Source: Mesorhizobium sp. NFR06 | Lineage (GTDB): Bacteria; Pseudomonadota; Alphaproteobacteria; Rhizobiales; Rhizobiaceae | DNA length: 64,000 nucleotides | Assembly: GCF_900115245.1 (NCBI RefSeq) | Contig: NZ_FOVT01000001.1 | Coordinates: 496,001-560,000, forward strand | Reading direction: 5' to 3' | In this document: positions 27,249 to 37,238 of the stretch, one piece after another | How the letters are laid out: each line of letters starts with the position of its first letter | Position numbering within the stretch: the stretch's first letter is position 1 | The notes under the pieces: generated by a model | Told to the model about the DNA's origin: nothing | Databases searched by the model: none | The model's input: only the letters and a program-made list of their open reading frames with translations | Program-made: the position numbers and the translations under genes

Positions 27249-28340
27249 ATGATCAAAACGCATCCCCTGCACGGCCCGAACAGTCTGAAACTCGGCGTCT
27301 TTTCGACCAACGCGGATGGCGGACTTGCCATCACCGACGTGCCGGAACGCTGGACCGCGAGTTGGCAGGACAATTTGACGGCGGCGCAGATAGCAGATCG
27401 CGCGGGTCTCGAATTCATGCTGCCGATCGCGCGCTGGCGCGGCTTTGGCGGCCGCAACAAGGTGCGCGAATTCTCGTTCGAGACCTTTACCTGGGCGGCG
27501 GCACTCAGCGTGGCGACGGATCAGATCGGCCTGTTCATGACGGTGCACGTGCCGCTGGTGCATCCGCTCTACGCCGCCAAGGCGCTGGCGACTGTCGACC
27601 ACATCAGCCAGGGCCGCGCCGGCCTGAACATCGTCTGCGGCTGGAACCCGAAGGAATTTGGCATGTTCGGCACGCCACTGGTCGAGAAGGGTTATGACCA
27701 GGCGGCGGAATGGATCGACATCCTAGAGCGGCTCTATGCGTCGAGCGAGCCTCTCGACTATGAGGGCGCATATTATCGGCTGAAAGAGGCGGTGAGCCGG
27801 CCGGCCAGTCTTCAGCTTCCGCGCCCGGTGACCATGAATGCCGCCTTCGGTGGCCCTGGACGCGATTTCGCCGCCGCCAAATGCGATTACCTGTTCACGA
27901 CCTTCTCCGAGATCGGCGATGCCGGCAAGCATGTCGCCGACATCGGCGAGCGCGCCGACAAGGTAGGCCGCGATGTCGGCGTCTATACCGTGGCGCATGT
28001 CGTATGCCGCCCGACCATGGAAGAGGCGCAGGCCTATTACACGCGCTACGCCGTCACGATGGCCGATCACGACGCGGTCGATGCGCATATGGCCGGCAAG
28101 AAGGAATTCTCCCAGTCGCACGACCCACATGCCTATGACCGCTACCGGCAGCGCTTCGCCGGCGGCGCCGGCACCTATCCTTTGATCGGAACACCGGAAA
28201 CGATCGCCGCCGACATGGCTGAAATCGCCGGCCATGGCTACCAGGGCATCGCGTTGTCCTTCGTCAACTACACCCAGGAACTGCCCTATTTCTGCGACCA
28301 TGTGCTGCCGCTGCTGCGGCAGGCCGGGCTGCGGGGATAA
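27249..28340 (+). CDS. LLM-class flavin-dependent monooxygenase (RutA/SfnG-like)
   Basis: The 363-residue protein starts at ATG 27249. It is a bacterial-luciferase-like TIM barrel close to RutA and dimethylsulfone monooxygenase SfnG: LKLGVFSTNADGGLAITDVP, RWRGFGGRNKVREFSFETFT, TVDHISQGRAGLNIVCGWNP, and GTYPLIGTPETIAADMAEI near the end. Such enzymes use FMNH2 from a separate reductase and oxygen to oxidise N- or S-containing or ring compounds. No flavin reductase gene lies next to it. Its placement in the island suggests a step in breakdown of a nitrogen-containing compound; the substrate is unknown. Confidence 0.9.
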   Translation: MIKTHPLHGPNSLKLGVFSTNADGGLAITDVPERWTASWQDNLTAAQIADRAGLEFMLPIARWRGFGGRNKVREFSFETFTWAAALSVATDQIGLFMTVHVPLVHPLYAAKALATVDHISQGRAGLNIVCGWNPKEFGMFGTPLVEKGYDQAAEWIDILERLYASSEPLDYEGAYYRLKEAVSRPASLQLPRPVTMNAAFGGPGRDFAAAKCDYLFTTFSEIGDAGKHVADIGERADKVGRDVGVYTVAHVVCRPTMEEAQAYYTRYAVTMADHDAVDAHMAGKKEFSQSHDPHAYDRYRQRFAGGAGTYPLIGTPETIAADMAEIAGHGYQGIALSFVNYTQELPYFCDHVLPLLRQAGLRG

Positions 28341-28377
28341 GATCCGATCTGCAGTCTGTTGGCCGGGCTTTCCCAAC

Positions 28378-28563
28378 GTCGTCATCCCAGGGCGAGGCAG
28401 GAGCGAAGCTCCGTCGCGAAGACCCTGGGATCCATTCCGTTACCTCGGACGCAGGCCGCGACGGAGGAGAATTCTGTACCGTCACGGCGCTTTGAAGTCA
28501 CGCAATGGATCCTCGGTTCTACGCCGCGTCGCTATCGCTCCTTGCTCCGCCCGTGGATGACGA
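28378..28563. repeat. Long palindromic intergenic repeat, family A, copy 2
   Basis: Ends GTCATCCCAGGGCGAGGC and GCTCCGCCCGTGGATGAC are near inverse complements, with GACCCTGGGATCCATTCCGT and ACGCAATGGATCCTCGGTTC inside. The central GAGAATTCTGTACCG is a variant of the centre in copy 1. It fills the gap between the convergent monooxygenase and ridA-like genes. Confidence 0.8.
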
Positions 28564-28574
28564 AGAGATGGTGT

Positions 28575-28970
28575 TTATTCCGGGATAACCGCCATCGCCT
28601 GGATCTCGATCTTGGCGCGGTCCTCGACCAGCGCTACGACTTGCATGGCCGCCATCGCCGGAAAATGCCGGCCGATGACGTCGCGATAGGCCTCGCCGAT
28701 ACCCTTGAGGTTGGCGAGGTATTCGGCCTTGTCGGTAAAATACCAGGTCATCGAGGTGAGGTGCTGCGGGGCGCCACCGGCCTCGGCAAGCACCGCGACG
28801 ACGTTGGCCAGAGTCTGGCGCACCTGGCCGACGAAGTCGTCGGTTTCGAATTTGCATTCGGCGTTCCAGCCGACCTGACCGCCGACAAACACCAGTCGTC
28901 CTTGTGCGGCCACGCCATTGGCGTAGCCGATCGGCTTGGCCCAGCCTTCCGGCTGCAGGATCGTGTGCAT
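28575..28970 (-). CDS. RidA-family protein (enamine/imine deaminase)
   Basis: A 131-residue trimeric-type RidA protein with ATG at 28970 after GGGGGAGGC. YANGVAAQGRLVFVGGQVGW, FVGQVRQTLANVVAVLAEAG and the C-terminal LVEDRAKIEIQAMAVIPE follow the YjgF/YER057c/UK114 family. The arginine that binds the carboxylate of imino acids in RidA proper (IRCAEV or similar) is replaced by EIQAMA, so this is a different subfamily. It is the last gene of the 2-aminobenzoyl-CoA-type operon; a role in hydrolysing the enamine left after ring reduction is my inference. Confidence 0.88.
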   Translation of the reverse strand: MHTILQPEGWAKPIGYANGVAAQGRLVFVGGQVGWNAECKFETDDFVGQVRQTLANVVAVLAEAGGAPQHLTSMTWYFTDKAEYLANLKGIGEAYRDVIGRHFPAMAAMQVVALVEDRAKIEIQAMAVIPE

Positions 28971-29014
28971 GTCTGGCCTCCCCCTATTTCAAATTTGGTT
29001 CGCAAGGCATCGCG

Positions 29015-30163
29015 TCAGGCCGCGCCCATCACCTGTCGTGCAATGACAACCTTCTGCACGTCGGATGCGCCCTCGTAGATGCGCAGCGCCCGGATCTCGC
29101 GATAGAGGCTCTCGACGATGTGGCCCTTGCGCACGCCGTCGCCGCCATGCAGCTGCACCGCCTTGTCGATCACCTCCTGCGCCCTGTCGGTGGCGAAGAG
29201 CTTGGCCATCGCCGCCTCGCGCGTCACCCGCGCCGCGCCCATGTCCTTGGTCCAGGCGGCGCGGTAGATGAGGAGCGCGGCGGCATCGACATCGAGCGCC
29301 ATGTCGGCGATGTGGCCCTGCACCATCTGCAATTCCGCCATCGGCGCGCCGAACAGTTTGCGTTCGGCCACCCGTTTGACGCTCTCGTCCAGCGCGCGGC
29401 GCGCAAAGCCGAGCGCCGCCGCGCCGACGGTCGAGCGGAAGACGTCGAGCACCGACATGGCGATGCGGAAACCGTCGCCGGGCTTGCCGATCAGGCCGGA
29501 AGCCGGGACGCGGATCTTGTCGAAGGACAACCTGGCCAGCGGATGCGGCGCAATCACCTCGAGTCGCTCGGCGATGCCCAGTCCCTTCGTGTCGGCGGGC
29601 ACGATGAAAGCGGAAATCCCCTTGGCGCCGGGCGCCTCGCCGGTGCGGGCAAAAACCACATAAAGATCGGCGATGCCGCCATTGGAGATCCAAGTTTTTT
29701 CGCCCGACAGGACATAGTGGTCACCGTCGCGGACGGCCGTCATTTCCATGTTGGCGACGTCCGATCCCGAGCGGGGCTCCGACAGCGCAAAAGCCGAGAT
29801 CGCGTGGCCGTCGCGTGTCTTTTCGAGCCAGCGCTGCTGGTCCGGCGTGCCGAACAGCGAGATCGCGCCGGTGCCGAGACCCTGCATGGCGAAGGCGAAG
29901 TCGGCGAGCCCGTCATGGCGCGCTAGCGTCTCGCGCGTGATGCAGAGCGTGCGCACGTCGAGCGGTCCTGGGTTGGCCGGGTCGAGCGCCGTCGGTTTCA
30001 GCCAGCCGTCGCGGCCAAGTTTCGCAACCAGCGCGCGGCAGGCCGCGTCGACATCGTGGTGATCCGCGGGCAGGTTTTTAGCGCACCAGGCGTCGAGCTT
30101 TTCGGCGAGTTGGCGGTGGCGGCCCTCGAAGAAGGGCCAGTCGAGGAAGGAGCGGTCAGGCAT
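29015..30163 (-). CDS. Acyl-CoA dehydrogenase
   Basis: A 382-residue flavoenzyme starting at ATG 30163 after GGAGGCGGAC. It has [38 protein letters not shown] and [16 protein letters not shown] (FAD-binding middle domain), [20 protein letters not shown], and the C-terminal [20 protein letters not shown] followed by [19 protein letters not shown]. It would make an alpha,beta-double bond in a CoA thioester and pass electrons to ETF. In this operon it fits a beta-oxidation step after ring reduction. It is separated from the enoyl-CoA hydratase gene by a palindromic repeat. Confidence 0.93.
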   Translation of the reverse strand: MPDRSFLDWPFFEGRHRQLAEKLDAWCAKNLPADHHDVDAACRALVAKLGRDGWLKPTALDPANPGPLDVRTLCITRETLARHDGLADFAFAMQGLGTGAISLFGTPDQQRWLEKTRDGHAISAFALSEPRSGSDVANMEMTAVRDGDHYVLSGEKTWISNGGIADLYVVFARTGEAPGAKGISAFIVPADTKGLGIAERLEVIAPHPLARLSFDKIRVPASGLIGKPGDGFRIAMSVLDVFRSTVGAAALGFARRALDESVKRVAERKLFGAPMAELQMVQGHIADMALDVDAAALLIYRAAWTKDMGAARVTREAAMAKLFATDRAQEVIDKAVQLHGGDGVRKGHIVESLYREIRALRIYEGASDVQKVVIARQVMGAA

Positions 30164-30199
30164 GTCCGCCTCCGCAGTGCTTCAAGCATTGCGCTCTAC

Positions 30200-30361
30200 G
30201 GCGCCCCCCTCTGTCCTGCCGGACATCTCCCCCTCTAGGGGGGAGATTGGCGGTTTCGGCGCTGGCGCCACTCTTTCGACGCTGGAGATTGGCGAAAGCG
30301 GTTTTGACAGCTGTTCTCCCCCCAAGTGGAGGAGATGTCCGGCAGGACAGAGGGGGGCGCT
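30200..30361. repeat. Palindromic intergenic repeat, family B, copy 1
   Basis: The ends GCGCCCCCCTCTGTCCTGCC and GGCAGGACAGAGGGGGGCGC are exact inverse complements over 20 bases, continuing into GGACATCTCC/GGAGATGTCC. The middle carries GGGGGAGATTGGCG-like pieces. Copies occur at 43495 and 63656. This one sits inside an operon, between the acyl-CoA dehydrogenase and enoyl-CoA hydratase genes. Confidence 0.88.
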
Positions 30362-30394
30362 GTCCCGCCAAAGTCTCCAAGAGAGCACCCATCC

Positions 30395-31207
30395 TCAATT
30401 CCCCTCGAACACCGGCTTTTCCTTCGCCACGAACGCCTTGTACGCCCGCTCGAAATCGCCGGTCTGCATGCAGATCGCCTGCGCCTGCGCTTCCGCCTCG
30501 ATCGCCTGGTCGAGGCCCATCGACCATTCCTGGTTGAGCTGCGTCTTGGTGATGCCATGCGCGAAGGTCGGACCGGAGACGATGCGGGCGGCCATCTCCA
30601 GCGCATCGGCCTCGAGTGCTGCCGGTTCGACCAGCCGATTGTAGAATCCCCAGCGCTCGCCTTCGGCGGCGCTCATGGTGCGGCCGGTGTAGAGCAATTC
30701 GGCGGCTCTGCCCTGGCCGATGATGCGGGGCAGGATCGCGCAGGCGCCCATGTCGCAGCCGGCGAGGCCGACGCGCGTGAACAGGAAGGCGGTCTTTGCT
30801 TCCGGCGTGGCGATGCGGATGTCGGAGGCCATGGCGATGATCGCGCCGGCGCCGACGGCCACGCCGTCGACGGCCGAAATGATCGGCTTGCCGCAATTGA
30901 GCATCGCCTTGACGAAGTCGCCGGTCGTGCGCGTGAAGGCAAGCAGCGCCTTCATGTCCATCTTGACCAGCGGCCCGATGATGTCGTGGACGTCGCCGCC
31001 CGAGCAGAAATTGCCGCCATTGGGCAGGAACACCACCGCATCGACGTCGTCGGCATAGACGAGGTCGCGGAACGTATCGCGCAGTTCCGCATAGCTGTCG
31101 AAGGTGAGCGGATTCTTGCGCTCCGGCCGGTCGAGCCGGACTTTCGCGATCCGGCCGTCGACCTGCCAGAGGAAGTGCTTCGGCTTGAGCTTCGCCATGG
31201 CGCTCAT
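30395..31207 (-). CDS. Enoyl-CoA hydratase/isomerase (crotonase) family protein
   Basis: The 270-residue product starts at ATG 31207, overlapping the MarR stop. Crotonase features are [20 protein letters not shown], the first oxyanion-hole loop [13 protein letters not shown] and the second [20 protein letters not shown], and [20 protein letters not shown]. The catalytic glutamates of E. coli-type hydratase are not both obvious: the second position reads C-D-M-G, so a ring hydrolase, isomerase or hydratase variant is possible. Its place in the operon suggests it acts on a CoA thioester from aromatic breakdown. Confidence 0.9.
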   Translation of the reverse strand: MSAMAKLKPKHFLWQVDGRIAKVRLDRPERKNPLTFDSYAELRDTFRDLVYADDVDAVVFLPNGGNFCSGGDVHDIIGPLVKMDMKALLAFTRTTGDFVKAMLNCGKPIISAVDGVAVGAGAIIAMASDIRIATPEAKTAFLFTRVGLAGCDMGACAILPRIIGQGRAAELLYTGRTMSAAEGERWGFYNRLVEPAALEADALEMAARIVSGPTFAHGITKTQLNQEWSMGLDQAIEAEAQAQAICMQTGDFERAYKAFVAKEKPVFEGN

Positions 31208-31668
31208 TCGCGTCCCTCCCAGTTGCTGCGGAACGATTTCAGCATGCCGGTCAATCGCCTTGCGTCGTCTTCGCTGACAGTGCCGAGCAGTTCGCCGACC
31301 CAGCCCTCATGCGCGGCCGCCATCGCGGCGAAAGACTTCGAACCTTCCTCCGTCAGCCTGACCATCGACGTGCGGCGGTCGCCATTGCGCCGCGCCCGCG
31401 TCACCAGCCCTTCCGAGACCAGACGATCGACGATACCCGTCACATTGCCGTTCGACACGAGCAGGAAGCGCGACAGATCGCTCATCAGCATGCCTTCCGG
31501 CGACCGGTAGAGTGCCGCCATCACGTCGAAGCGCGGCAGGGTGGTGTCGAACTCCTTCTTCAGCCGCTCGCGCAGCTCCGCCTCGATGGTGCGCGAGGCG
31601 CGCAGCAGGCGTATCCACAGCCGCAGCCTGTCCTTGCCCGGCCCAACGGATGTCGGTCCCGCTACCAT
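31204..31668 (-). CDS. MarR-family transcriptional regulator (within catabolic operon)
   Basis: A 154-residue winged-helix protein. The ATG at 31668 overlaps the SDR stop by seven bases, and its stop overlaps the next gene, so it is translated inside the operon. It shows [40 protein letters not shown], the recognition region [20 protein letters not shown] and the wing [17 protein letters not shown]. MarR proteins bind as dimers to palindromes and are released by aromatic ligands or their CoA esters. The sites at 26319, 27186, 34808 and 42508 are candidate targets, with autoregulation through the operon promoter. Confidence 0.93.
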   Translation of the reverse strand: MVAGPTSVGPGKDRLRLWIRLLRASRTIEAELRERLKKEFDTTLPRFDVMAALYRSPEGMLMSDLSRFLLVSNGNVTGIVDRLVSEGLVTRARRNGDRRTSMVRLTEEGSKSFAAMAAAHEGWVGELLGTVSEDDARRLTGMLKSFRSNWEGRE

Positions 31669-32435
31669 GTTTCGCCTCCCGAGACCGAGATCGCCTGCCC
31701 GGTGATCGACCGCGCGGCATCGCTGCAAAGCCACAGCACCGCCGATGCGACCTCCTCGGGCTGGATGAAACGCCCCTGCGGGTTCGTCGATGCGAGGCTG
31801 GCGCGAGCCTCGTCAGCGGAACGTCCTGTCTTCTCGACGATGCGCTGGATGGACTCTTCCAGCATCTCGGTCTCGACGAAGCCCGGACAGACAGCGTTGA
31901 TGGTGACACCGGATTTGGCGGTCTCGGCGGCTAAACCCCGCATCAGCCCGACGACGCCGTGCTTGGCGGCGACGTAAGGAGCGACATAGGCATAGCCTTT
32001 CACGCCTGCGGTCGAGGCGACGAAGATGATGCGGCCCTGCTTGCGCGCCAGCATACCGGCCAATGCGGGCCTCACCGTCAGGAAAGCGCCGGTGAGGTTG
32101 ACGTCGAGCGTGCGCTGCCAGTCGGCCAGCGAGGTCTTGTGCGCCGGCGCACTGCCCGCCATGCCGGCATTGGCGACGACGATGTCGAACGCTCCGCGCG
32201 CCGCTTCCGCCTTCTGGTAGAGGCTCGCCATGTCGGCCTCGTTCGTGACGTCGGCGGCGAGGCCAAAGATGCCGTCGTTCGCCTTCGCCAGTTCCGCCAG
32301 CGCCGCCTCGCGCCGGCCGCAGATGGTGACGGCCACACCGGCTGCCGCCAGCGCCAGCGCGACGGCTTTGCCGACACCTGAGCCGCCGCCGGTGACCAGG
32401 GCGTGTGTGCCCGCGATTGCTTGAGCCGCGCTCAT
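31662..32435 (-). CDS. SDR-family oxidoreductase (3-hydroxyacyl-CoA dehydrogenase-like)
   Basis: The 257-residue enzyme starts at an ATG overlapping the stop of the monooxygenase/reductase gene. The Rossmann motif is [18 protein letters not shown], followed by [11 protein letters not shown], the catalytic serine in IIFVASTAG, and Y-V-A-A-K in [12 protein letters not shown]. The C-terminus [14 protein letters not shown] is typical of classical short-chain dehydrogenases. NAD(P)H-dependent oxidation of a 3-hydroxyacyl-CoA is the likely job here, given the acyl-CoA genes around it. Confidence 0.93.
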   Translation of the reverse strand: MSAAQAIAGTHALVTGGGSGVGKAVALALAAAGVAVTICGRREAALAELAKANDGIFGLAADVTNEADMASLYQKAEAARGAFDIVVANAGMAGSAPAHKTSLADWQRTLDVNLTGAFLTVRPALAGMLARKQGRIIFVASTAGVKGYAYVAPYVAAKHGVVGLMRGLAAETAKSGVTINAVCPGFVETEMLEESIQRIVEKTGRSADEARASLASTNPQGRFIQPEEVASAVLWLCSDAARSITGQAISVSGGETW

Positions 32436-34726
32436 ACTTTGAGCCCCGTCGCTGCTTCGCGCTCGGCCAGCCGGTAGATCTGGTCGCGTCCCGGCAGGTA
32501 GGGATCCGGCCATTTGACGCCGCGGTCGCCGAGCGTCACCGCCGCATGCAGCGTCCAGTAGGGATCGGCAAGATGCGGCCTTGCCAGCGCCACCAGATCG
32601 GCGCGCCCGGCCATCAGGATCGAGTTGGCATGGTCGGGCTCATAGATGTTGCCGACCGCCATCGTCGCCATGCCGACCTCGTTGCGGATGCGGTCCGAAA
32701 ACGGTGTCTGGAACATGCGGCCGTAGACCGGCTTGGCGGCGATCGAGGTCTGCCCCGCGGACACGTCGCAAAGGTCGACGCCGGCCCCATGCAGCAGGCT
32801 GGCGATCTCGACGGCGTCAGCCGGTGTGACGCCTTCGATGCCGACCCAGTCATTGGCCGAGATGCGCATCGAGATCGGCTTTTCGGCCGGCCACACCGCG
32901 CGCACCGCATGGAAGATCTCCAGCGGATAGCGCATGCGGTTTTCCAGCGAACCGCCATACTCGTCGGTGCGCCTGTTAGTCAGCGGCGTGATGAAGGCCG
33001 ACAGCAGATAACCATGCGCGGCATGGATCTCCAGCATGTCGAAGCCGCAGCGCTCGGCCATTTCGGCCGAGGCGACGAACTGGTCGCGGACCAGATCCAT
33101 GTCGACGCGGTCCATCGCCTTCGGCACCTGGTTCTGCGGCGACCACGGCACGGCGGACGGCGCCATCACTGGCCAGTTGCCGGAGACGAGCGGCACGTCC
33201 GTTCCCTCCCAGCCGACCCGGGTCGAGCCCTTGGCGCCGGAATGGCCGATCTGGGCGCAGATTTTCGCTTCGGTCTCCGCATGGACGAAGTCGACCAGGC
33301 GCTTCCAGGCGACCTCATGCTCCGGCTTGTAGAAGCCCGTGCAGCCAGGCGTGATGCGCCCCTCCGGGCTGACGCAGGTCATCTCGATATAGACGAGCCC
33401 GGCGCCGCCCTTGGCGCGCTCGGCATAGTGCGAAAAATGCCAGTCGGTCGGGCAGCCGTCGACGGCCTTGTACTGCGCCATCGGCGACACGACGATGCGG
33501 TTGCCGAGCGTCATGTCGCGCAGCTTGAACGGCGCGAACATCGGCGCCCGGCGCAAGCTGTTGCTGCCGGCGCCGGCCCTGCGCTGGAACCATTCCTCTG
33601 CGCCGGCGAGCCATTCGGCGTCGCGCAGGCGAAGGTTCTCATGGCTGATGCGCTGCGAGCGGGTGAGCAGCGAATAGTTGAACTGAACTGGATCTAAGCC
33701 GAGATATCGTTCGACTTCCTCGAACCATTCGAGCGAGTTGCGCGCCGCCGACTGCAGCTTCAGCACTTCGGTGCGCCGCGCATCCTCATATTTGCGGAAG
33801 GCGGCCTCGAGGTCCGGCTCGGACTCGACATAGTCCGCCAGCGCCACAGCGCTCTCCAGCGCCAGCTTGGTGCCGGAACCGATCGAGAAATGCGCCGACG
33901 CTGCGGCATCCCCCATCAGCGCCAGGTTCTTGTAAGACCAGCGCTCGCACAGCACGCGCGGGAAGTTGATCCAGGCCGAACCTCTGATGTGGTTGGCGTT
34001 GGTCATCAGCGGATGGCCGCCGAGATGTTTCGCGAAGATGCGCTCGCAGACCGCGATCGATTCCTGCTGCGTCATTTGGCCGAAGCCGAAGGCAGCCCAG
34101 GTCTGCTCGCTGCATTCGACGATGAAGGTCGCCGTCTCGCTGTCGAACTGGTAGGCATGCGCCCACACCCAGCCATGCTCCGTCTTCTCGAAGATGAAGG
34201 TGAAGGCGTCGTCGAATTTCTGCGTCGTGCCGAGCCACACGAACTTGCATTTGCGGGTGTCGATGTCGGGCTTGAAGACATCGGCGAAGGCCGCGCGGGA
34301 TCTCGATTTCAACCCGTCCGCCGCGACCACCAGGTCGTGCGTCTCCATGAAAGGCCTGGGATCGGAGATTTCGGTCTCGAACGCCAGCTTGATGCCGAGC
34401 TCGCGGGCGCGGCGCTGCAGCAGGATCAAGAGCCGCTTGCGGCCGATGCCGCAGAAGCCATGGCCGGAGGAGACGGTGCGCACGCCGTCATGGATGACGG
34501 CGATATCGTCCCAATAGGCAAAATGCTTCTTGATCCAGACGGCGCTGACCGGGTCGTTCCTGGTCAGGTTCTCTAGCGTTTCGGCCGACAGCACCACGCC
34601 CCAGCCGAACGTGTCGTCCGGGCGGTTGCGCTCATAGACCGTCACGTCATGCGCGGCGTCGCGCAGCTTCAGCGAGATGGCAAAGTAGAGTCCGGCCGGT
34701 CCGCCGCCGAGAACCGCAACCTTCAT
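32432..34726 (-). CDS. Bifunctional 2-aminobenzoyl-CoA monooxygenase/reductase (salicylyl-CoA 5-hydroxylase/OYE fusion)
   Basis: A 764-residue fusion starting at ATG 34726 after GGAGATCGC. Residues 1-380 are a group A flavin monooxygenase ([56 protein letters not shown]) like salicylyl-CoA 5-hydroxylase. Residues 400-764 are an Old Yellow Enzyme-type reductase ([64 protein letters not shown]). This domain order and length match the Azoarcus evansii enzyme that hydroxylates and dearomatises 2-aminobenzoyl-CoA with FAD, O2 and NADH. A related aryl-CoA substrate such as salicylyl-CoA is possible. It leads the operon SDR-MarR-hydratase-dehydrogenase-RidA. Confidence 0.93.
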   Translation of the reverse strand: MKVAVLGGGPAGLYFAISLKLRDAAHDVTVYERNRPDDTFGWGVVLSAETLENLTRNDPVSAVWIKKHFAYWDDIAVIHDGVRTVSSGHGFCGIGRKRLLILLQRRARELGIKLAFETEISDPRPFMETHDLVVAADGLKSRSRAAFADVFKPDIDTRKCKFVWLGTTQKFDDAFTFIFEKTEHGWVWAHAYQFDSETATFIVECSEQTWAAFGFGQMTQQESIAVCERIFAKHLGGHPLMTNANHIRGSAWINFPRVLCERWSYKNLALMGDAAASAHFSIGSGTKLALESAVALADYVESEPDLEAAFRKYEDARRTEVLKLQSAARNSLEWFEEVERYLGLDPVQFNYSLLTRSQRISHENLRLRDAEWLAGAEEWFQRRAGAGSNSLRRAPMFAPFKLRDMTLGNRIVVSPMAQYKAVDGCPTDWHFSHYAERAKGGAGLVYIEMTCVSPEGRITPGCTGFYKPEHEVAWKRLVDFVHAETEAKICAQIGHSGAKGSTRVGWEGTDVPLVSGNWPVMAPSAVPWSPQNQVPKAMDRVDMDLVRDQFVASAEMAERCGFDMLEIHAAHGYLLSAFITPLTNRRTDEYGGSLENRMRYPLEIFHAVRAVWPAEKPISMRISANDWVGIEGVTPADAVEIASLLHGAGVDLCDVSAGQTSIAAKPVYGRMFQTPFSDRIRNEVGMATMAVGNIYEPDHANSILMAGRADLVALARPHLADPYWTLHAAVTLGDRGVKWPDPYLPGRDQIYRLAEREAATGLKV

Positions 34727-34807
34727 GTCTTGCGATCTCCTCTTCGCTTCAGGAGCCGCCGGCAAGGCCGGCGATCCCGATTTTCAGTATCGCGCCCACG
34801 GACAATT

Positions 34808-34823
34808 ATTTCAAGCTTAAAGT
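34808..34823. promoter_or_regulatory. Near-palindrome upstream of the aryl-CoA operon, candidate MarR operator (site 3)
   Basis: ATTTCAAGCTTAAAGT, 82 bases upstream of the monooxygenase/reductase start, has the AAGCTT core of site 1 and the ATTTCA arm of site 2. The surrounding 40 bases are AT-rich, as expected for a promoter. It would let the MarR encoded in the operon control its own message. Confidence 0.6.
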
Positions 34824-34862
34824 TTTATAATTGAACAATGACCAGGCGCTTGGCCGATCAGG

Positions 34863-35462
34863 TCACTTGGTCGGATCCTTCGGACTCCACAGCACCGTTT
34901 CGGCGCCCTTCTCGTAGGCCATGCCTTCGGGGTAGCTGATCGCTTCGAGCTGCAGGCCCCAGGGCGCCTGGAAATAGAGGATGGTTTGGCCGGCCGCCGG
35001 TCCTTCCTTCACGGGCAATGGCCCCAATCTTGTCTTCACGCCTTTGGCGTCGAAATAGGCCTTCGCGGCGGCGACGTCATCGACATAGAAGGCGATGTGG
35101 AAGCCGCCGATGTCACTGTTCTTCGGTGTCAGATCCTTCTGGTCGGGCGCGGTGTATTTGAACAGTTCGATGTTCGATCCGGTGCCGCAGCGGACCATGG
35201 TGATCTCCTCGATCACCGCCTTCGGATCGACGCCGAGCAAGTCCTGCATGAAGGTGCCCTTGTCGTCGGCGAACGGGCCGAACGACATCGCCTTCTTGCA
35301 GCCGACGACATTGGTGAAGAAATCGACGGCCTGCTTCATGTCGGGCACGGTGATGCCGGTGTGGTCGTGTCCGCGCATGCCTGGGATCGAATCGGCCGCG
35401 GCAGCCCCCACTGCGCCGAACAAAGAGGCCGCGAAAATCGCTGCCCGGATTGCGTATGTCAT
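34863..35462 (-). CDS. Exported VOC-fold (glyoxalase-like) protein
   Basis: The ATG at 35462 follows GGAGGGTGAC. The 199-residue product begins with a signal peptide, MTYAIRAAIFAASLFGAVG with a cut after AAAA, then a two-repeat VOC fold: MRGHDHTGITVPDMKQAVDF, IGGFHIAFYVDDVAAAKAYF and TILYFQAPWGLQLEAISYP. The metal ligands H (in DHTGI), H (in GGFHIAF) and E (in QLEAIS) are all in place, so it may be a metal-dependent dioxygenase or lyase. A periplasmic location is unusual for this fold. It is last in the ABC-transporter operon. Confidence 0.87.
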   Translation of the reverse strand: MTYAIRAAIFAASLFGAVGAAAADSIPGMRGHDHTGITVPDMKQAVDFFTNVVGCKKAMSFGPFADDKGTFMQDLLGVDPKAVIEEITMVRCGTGSNIELFKYTAPDQKDLTPKNSDIGGFHIAFYVDDVAAAKAYFDAKGVKTRLGPLPVKEGPAAGQTILYFQAPWGLQLEAISYPEGMAYEKGAETVLWSPKDPTK

Positions 35463-35542
35463 GTCACCCTCCAATGGCGGGCTGACTTGTCATTACGCAC
35501 GTCCGAGGCCCGCTGATCGGCATGCGGATATCAGAGCTCACT

Positions 35543-36367
35543 TCATGCCGGTGCCTTGGGCCGCAGCCAGTCCGCGTCGATCTCGGGGAGCGGAATGGCG
35601 GCGAGCAGGTCGCGCGTGTAGGCCTGCTTCGGATTGTCGAACAGCGCGTCGGTGGCGCTCGATTCAACGATCACGCCCTCGCGCATGACGATCACCTGCT
35701 GGCACAGCCGCCGGATCACCGACAGGTCGTGGCTGATGAAGGCCACCGTCAGCCCCATCTCGGCCGCGAGCTTCTCCAGCAGCGTCAGGATCTGCGCCTG
35801 CGTCGAGACGTCGAGGCCGGAGACGATCTCGTCGGCCAGCACGAATTTCGGCGACAGCGCCAGTGCCCTCGCGATGCCGACACGCTGGCGCTGGCCGCCT
35901 GACAGTTCGTGCCGGTAGCGGCTGGCAAAACTCTGTGGCAGGCCGACGCGCTGCAAGGCTTCGGCGACGCGTTCCTTCAGCCTGTCGCCAAGCCCGTTCT
36001 GCCTCAAGGGTGCTGCGATGATGTTGAAGATCGTGTGCCGCGGATTGAGCGAGGACATCGGATCCTGGAAGATCATCTGCAGGTCGCGGCGCAGCGGTCT
36101 GAGCTCAGCTTCCGAAAGATGGCTTATGTCGCGACCCTCGAAGCCGATCGAGCCGGCGCTGGGCTCGATCAGGCGGACCAGCGCGCGGCCGAGCGTCGAC
36201 TTGCCGGAACCGGATTCGCCGACGATCCCGGTCACCGATCCTCTCGGCAGGTCGAAGTCCAGACCCTTGAGGATCTCGGCCAGCGGCGCGCGGCCGATCA
36301 GCGGCTTGCGCGTCATGTCGGGCAGCGCCACCTTCAGCCCGCGCACGGAAAACAGCGGCTCAGCCAT
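35543..36367 (-). CDS. Peptide/opine-type ABC transporter ATP-binding protein (DppF-like)
   Basis: A 274-residue ATPase starting at ATG 36367 and overlapping the previous gene by eight bases. It has [67 protein letters not shown] and FISHDLSVIRRL. The Walker B reads ADEIVSGLD in place of the usual DEPTSALD, a small variation. It forms the energy unit with the DppD-like protein encoded just upstream. Confidence 0.94.
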   Translation of the reverse strand: MAEPLFSVRGLKVALPDMTRKPLIGRAPLAEILKGLDFDLPRGSVTGIVGESGSGKSTLGRALVRLIEPSAGSIGFEGRDISHLSEAELRPLRRDLQMIFQDPMSSLNPRHTIFNIIAAPLRQNGLGDRLKERVAEALQRVGLPQSFASRYRHELSGGQRQRVGIARALALSPKFVLADEIVSGLDVSTQAQILTLLEKLAAEMGLTVAFISHDLSVIRRLCQQVIVMREGVIVESSATDALFDNPKQAYTRDLLAAIPLPEIDADWLRPKAPA

Positions 36368-37238
36368 GGGCCGGCCTCCAGTCTCTGTCGCTGGCTGCTA
36401 TCTCCGCCGCCAGCCCGGCGAGCACGGCTTCGTCCACCGGCTTCAGCGATGCGTATGGATCGGTGTATCGCGGTGTCGCTGCCATCAGCGCCCGCGTGTA
36501 GGGATGCTGGGGAGCCGCGAAGAGATCAGCGGTCCCGGCCTCCTCGACCACCTTGCCGGCATAGAGCACCGACACTTTCTGGCTGATCTTGGCGACAACG
36601 CCGAGATCATGGGTGACGAACAGGATCGCCGTGCCATGGTCGCGTTGCAGTTGCGCGATCAGCCGCAGGATCTGCTTCTGCACCGTCACGTCCAGCGCTG
36701 TCGTCGGCTCGTCGGCGACGATCAGCCTCGGCTCCGCCGCGAAGGCGGCCGCGATCAGCACGCGCTGGCGCATGCCGCCGGAAAGCTCGTGCGGGTAGCA
36801 TCTCAGCACACGCTCGGGGTCGCGGATCTGCACCTCGTCGAGCAACTGGCCGATGCGGCTGTCCGCCCTTTCGCCGCTCCAGCCGAGGATGCGCACCAGC
36901 CGGTCGGTCATCTGCGGGCCGATGCGGCGCGACGGATTGAGCGCGGTGAGCGGATCCTGCGGGATCAGCGCCGTGCGGGCGCCGATCAAGGTCCGCCGCG
37001 CCTTGGCATCGAGGCGGCCGAGGTCTTCGCCCTCGATCAGCATCTCGCCTTCGACGATGCGCACGCTCTTCGGCAGCACGCCGAGCACCGCCTTGCCGAT
37101 CATCGTCTTGCCGGCGCCGCTCTCGCCGACCAGCGCGCGCACCTCGCCGGGCTGCACGGTGAGCGACACCGAACGCAGCACGCGCTGGCCGTTGGGCAGC
37201 ACGGCGCTCAAGTGGTGAATGTCGAGGCACGCGCTCAT
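36360..37238 (-). CDS. Peptide/opine-type ABC transporter ATP-binding protein (DppD-like)
   Basis: A 292-residue ATPase with the start ATG at 37238, overlapping the permease stop. Motifs are [75 protein letters not shown] and [14 protein letters not shown], then [16 protein letters not shown] near the tail. All catalytic residues are present. Tight overlaps on both sides show a single translationally coupled operon. Confidence 0.94.
   Translation of the reverse strand: MSACLDIHHLSAVLPNGQRVLRSVSLTVQPGEVRALVGESGAGKTMIGKAVLGVLPKSVRIVEGEMLIEGEDLGRLDAKARRTLIGARTALIPQDPLTALNPSRRIGPQMTDRLVRILGWSGERADSRIGQLLDEVQIRDPERVLRCYPHELSGGMRQRVLIAAAFAAEPRLIVADEPTTALDVTVQKQILRLIAQLQRDHGTAILFVTHDLGVVAKISQKVSVLYAGKVVEEAGTADLFAAPQHPYTRALMAATPRYTDPYASLKPVDEAVLAGLAAEIAASDRDWRPAHG

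Noticed and set aside
28984-28998. TTTCAAATTTGGTT as a fifth MarR-type operator before the ridA-like gene
   Set aside because: Only a CAAATTTG core is symmetric, the GCTT centre is missing, and it lies inside an operon between two co-directional genes.
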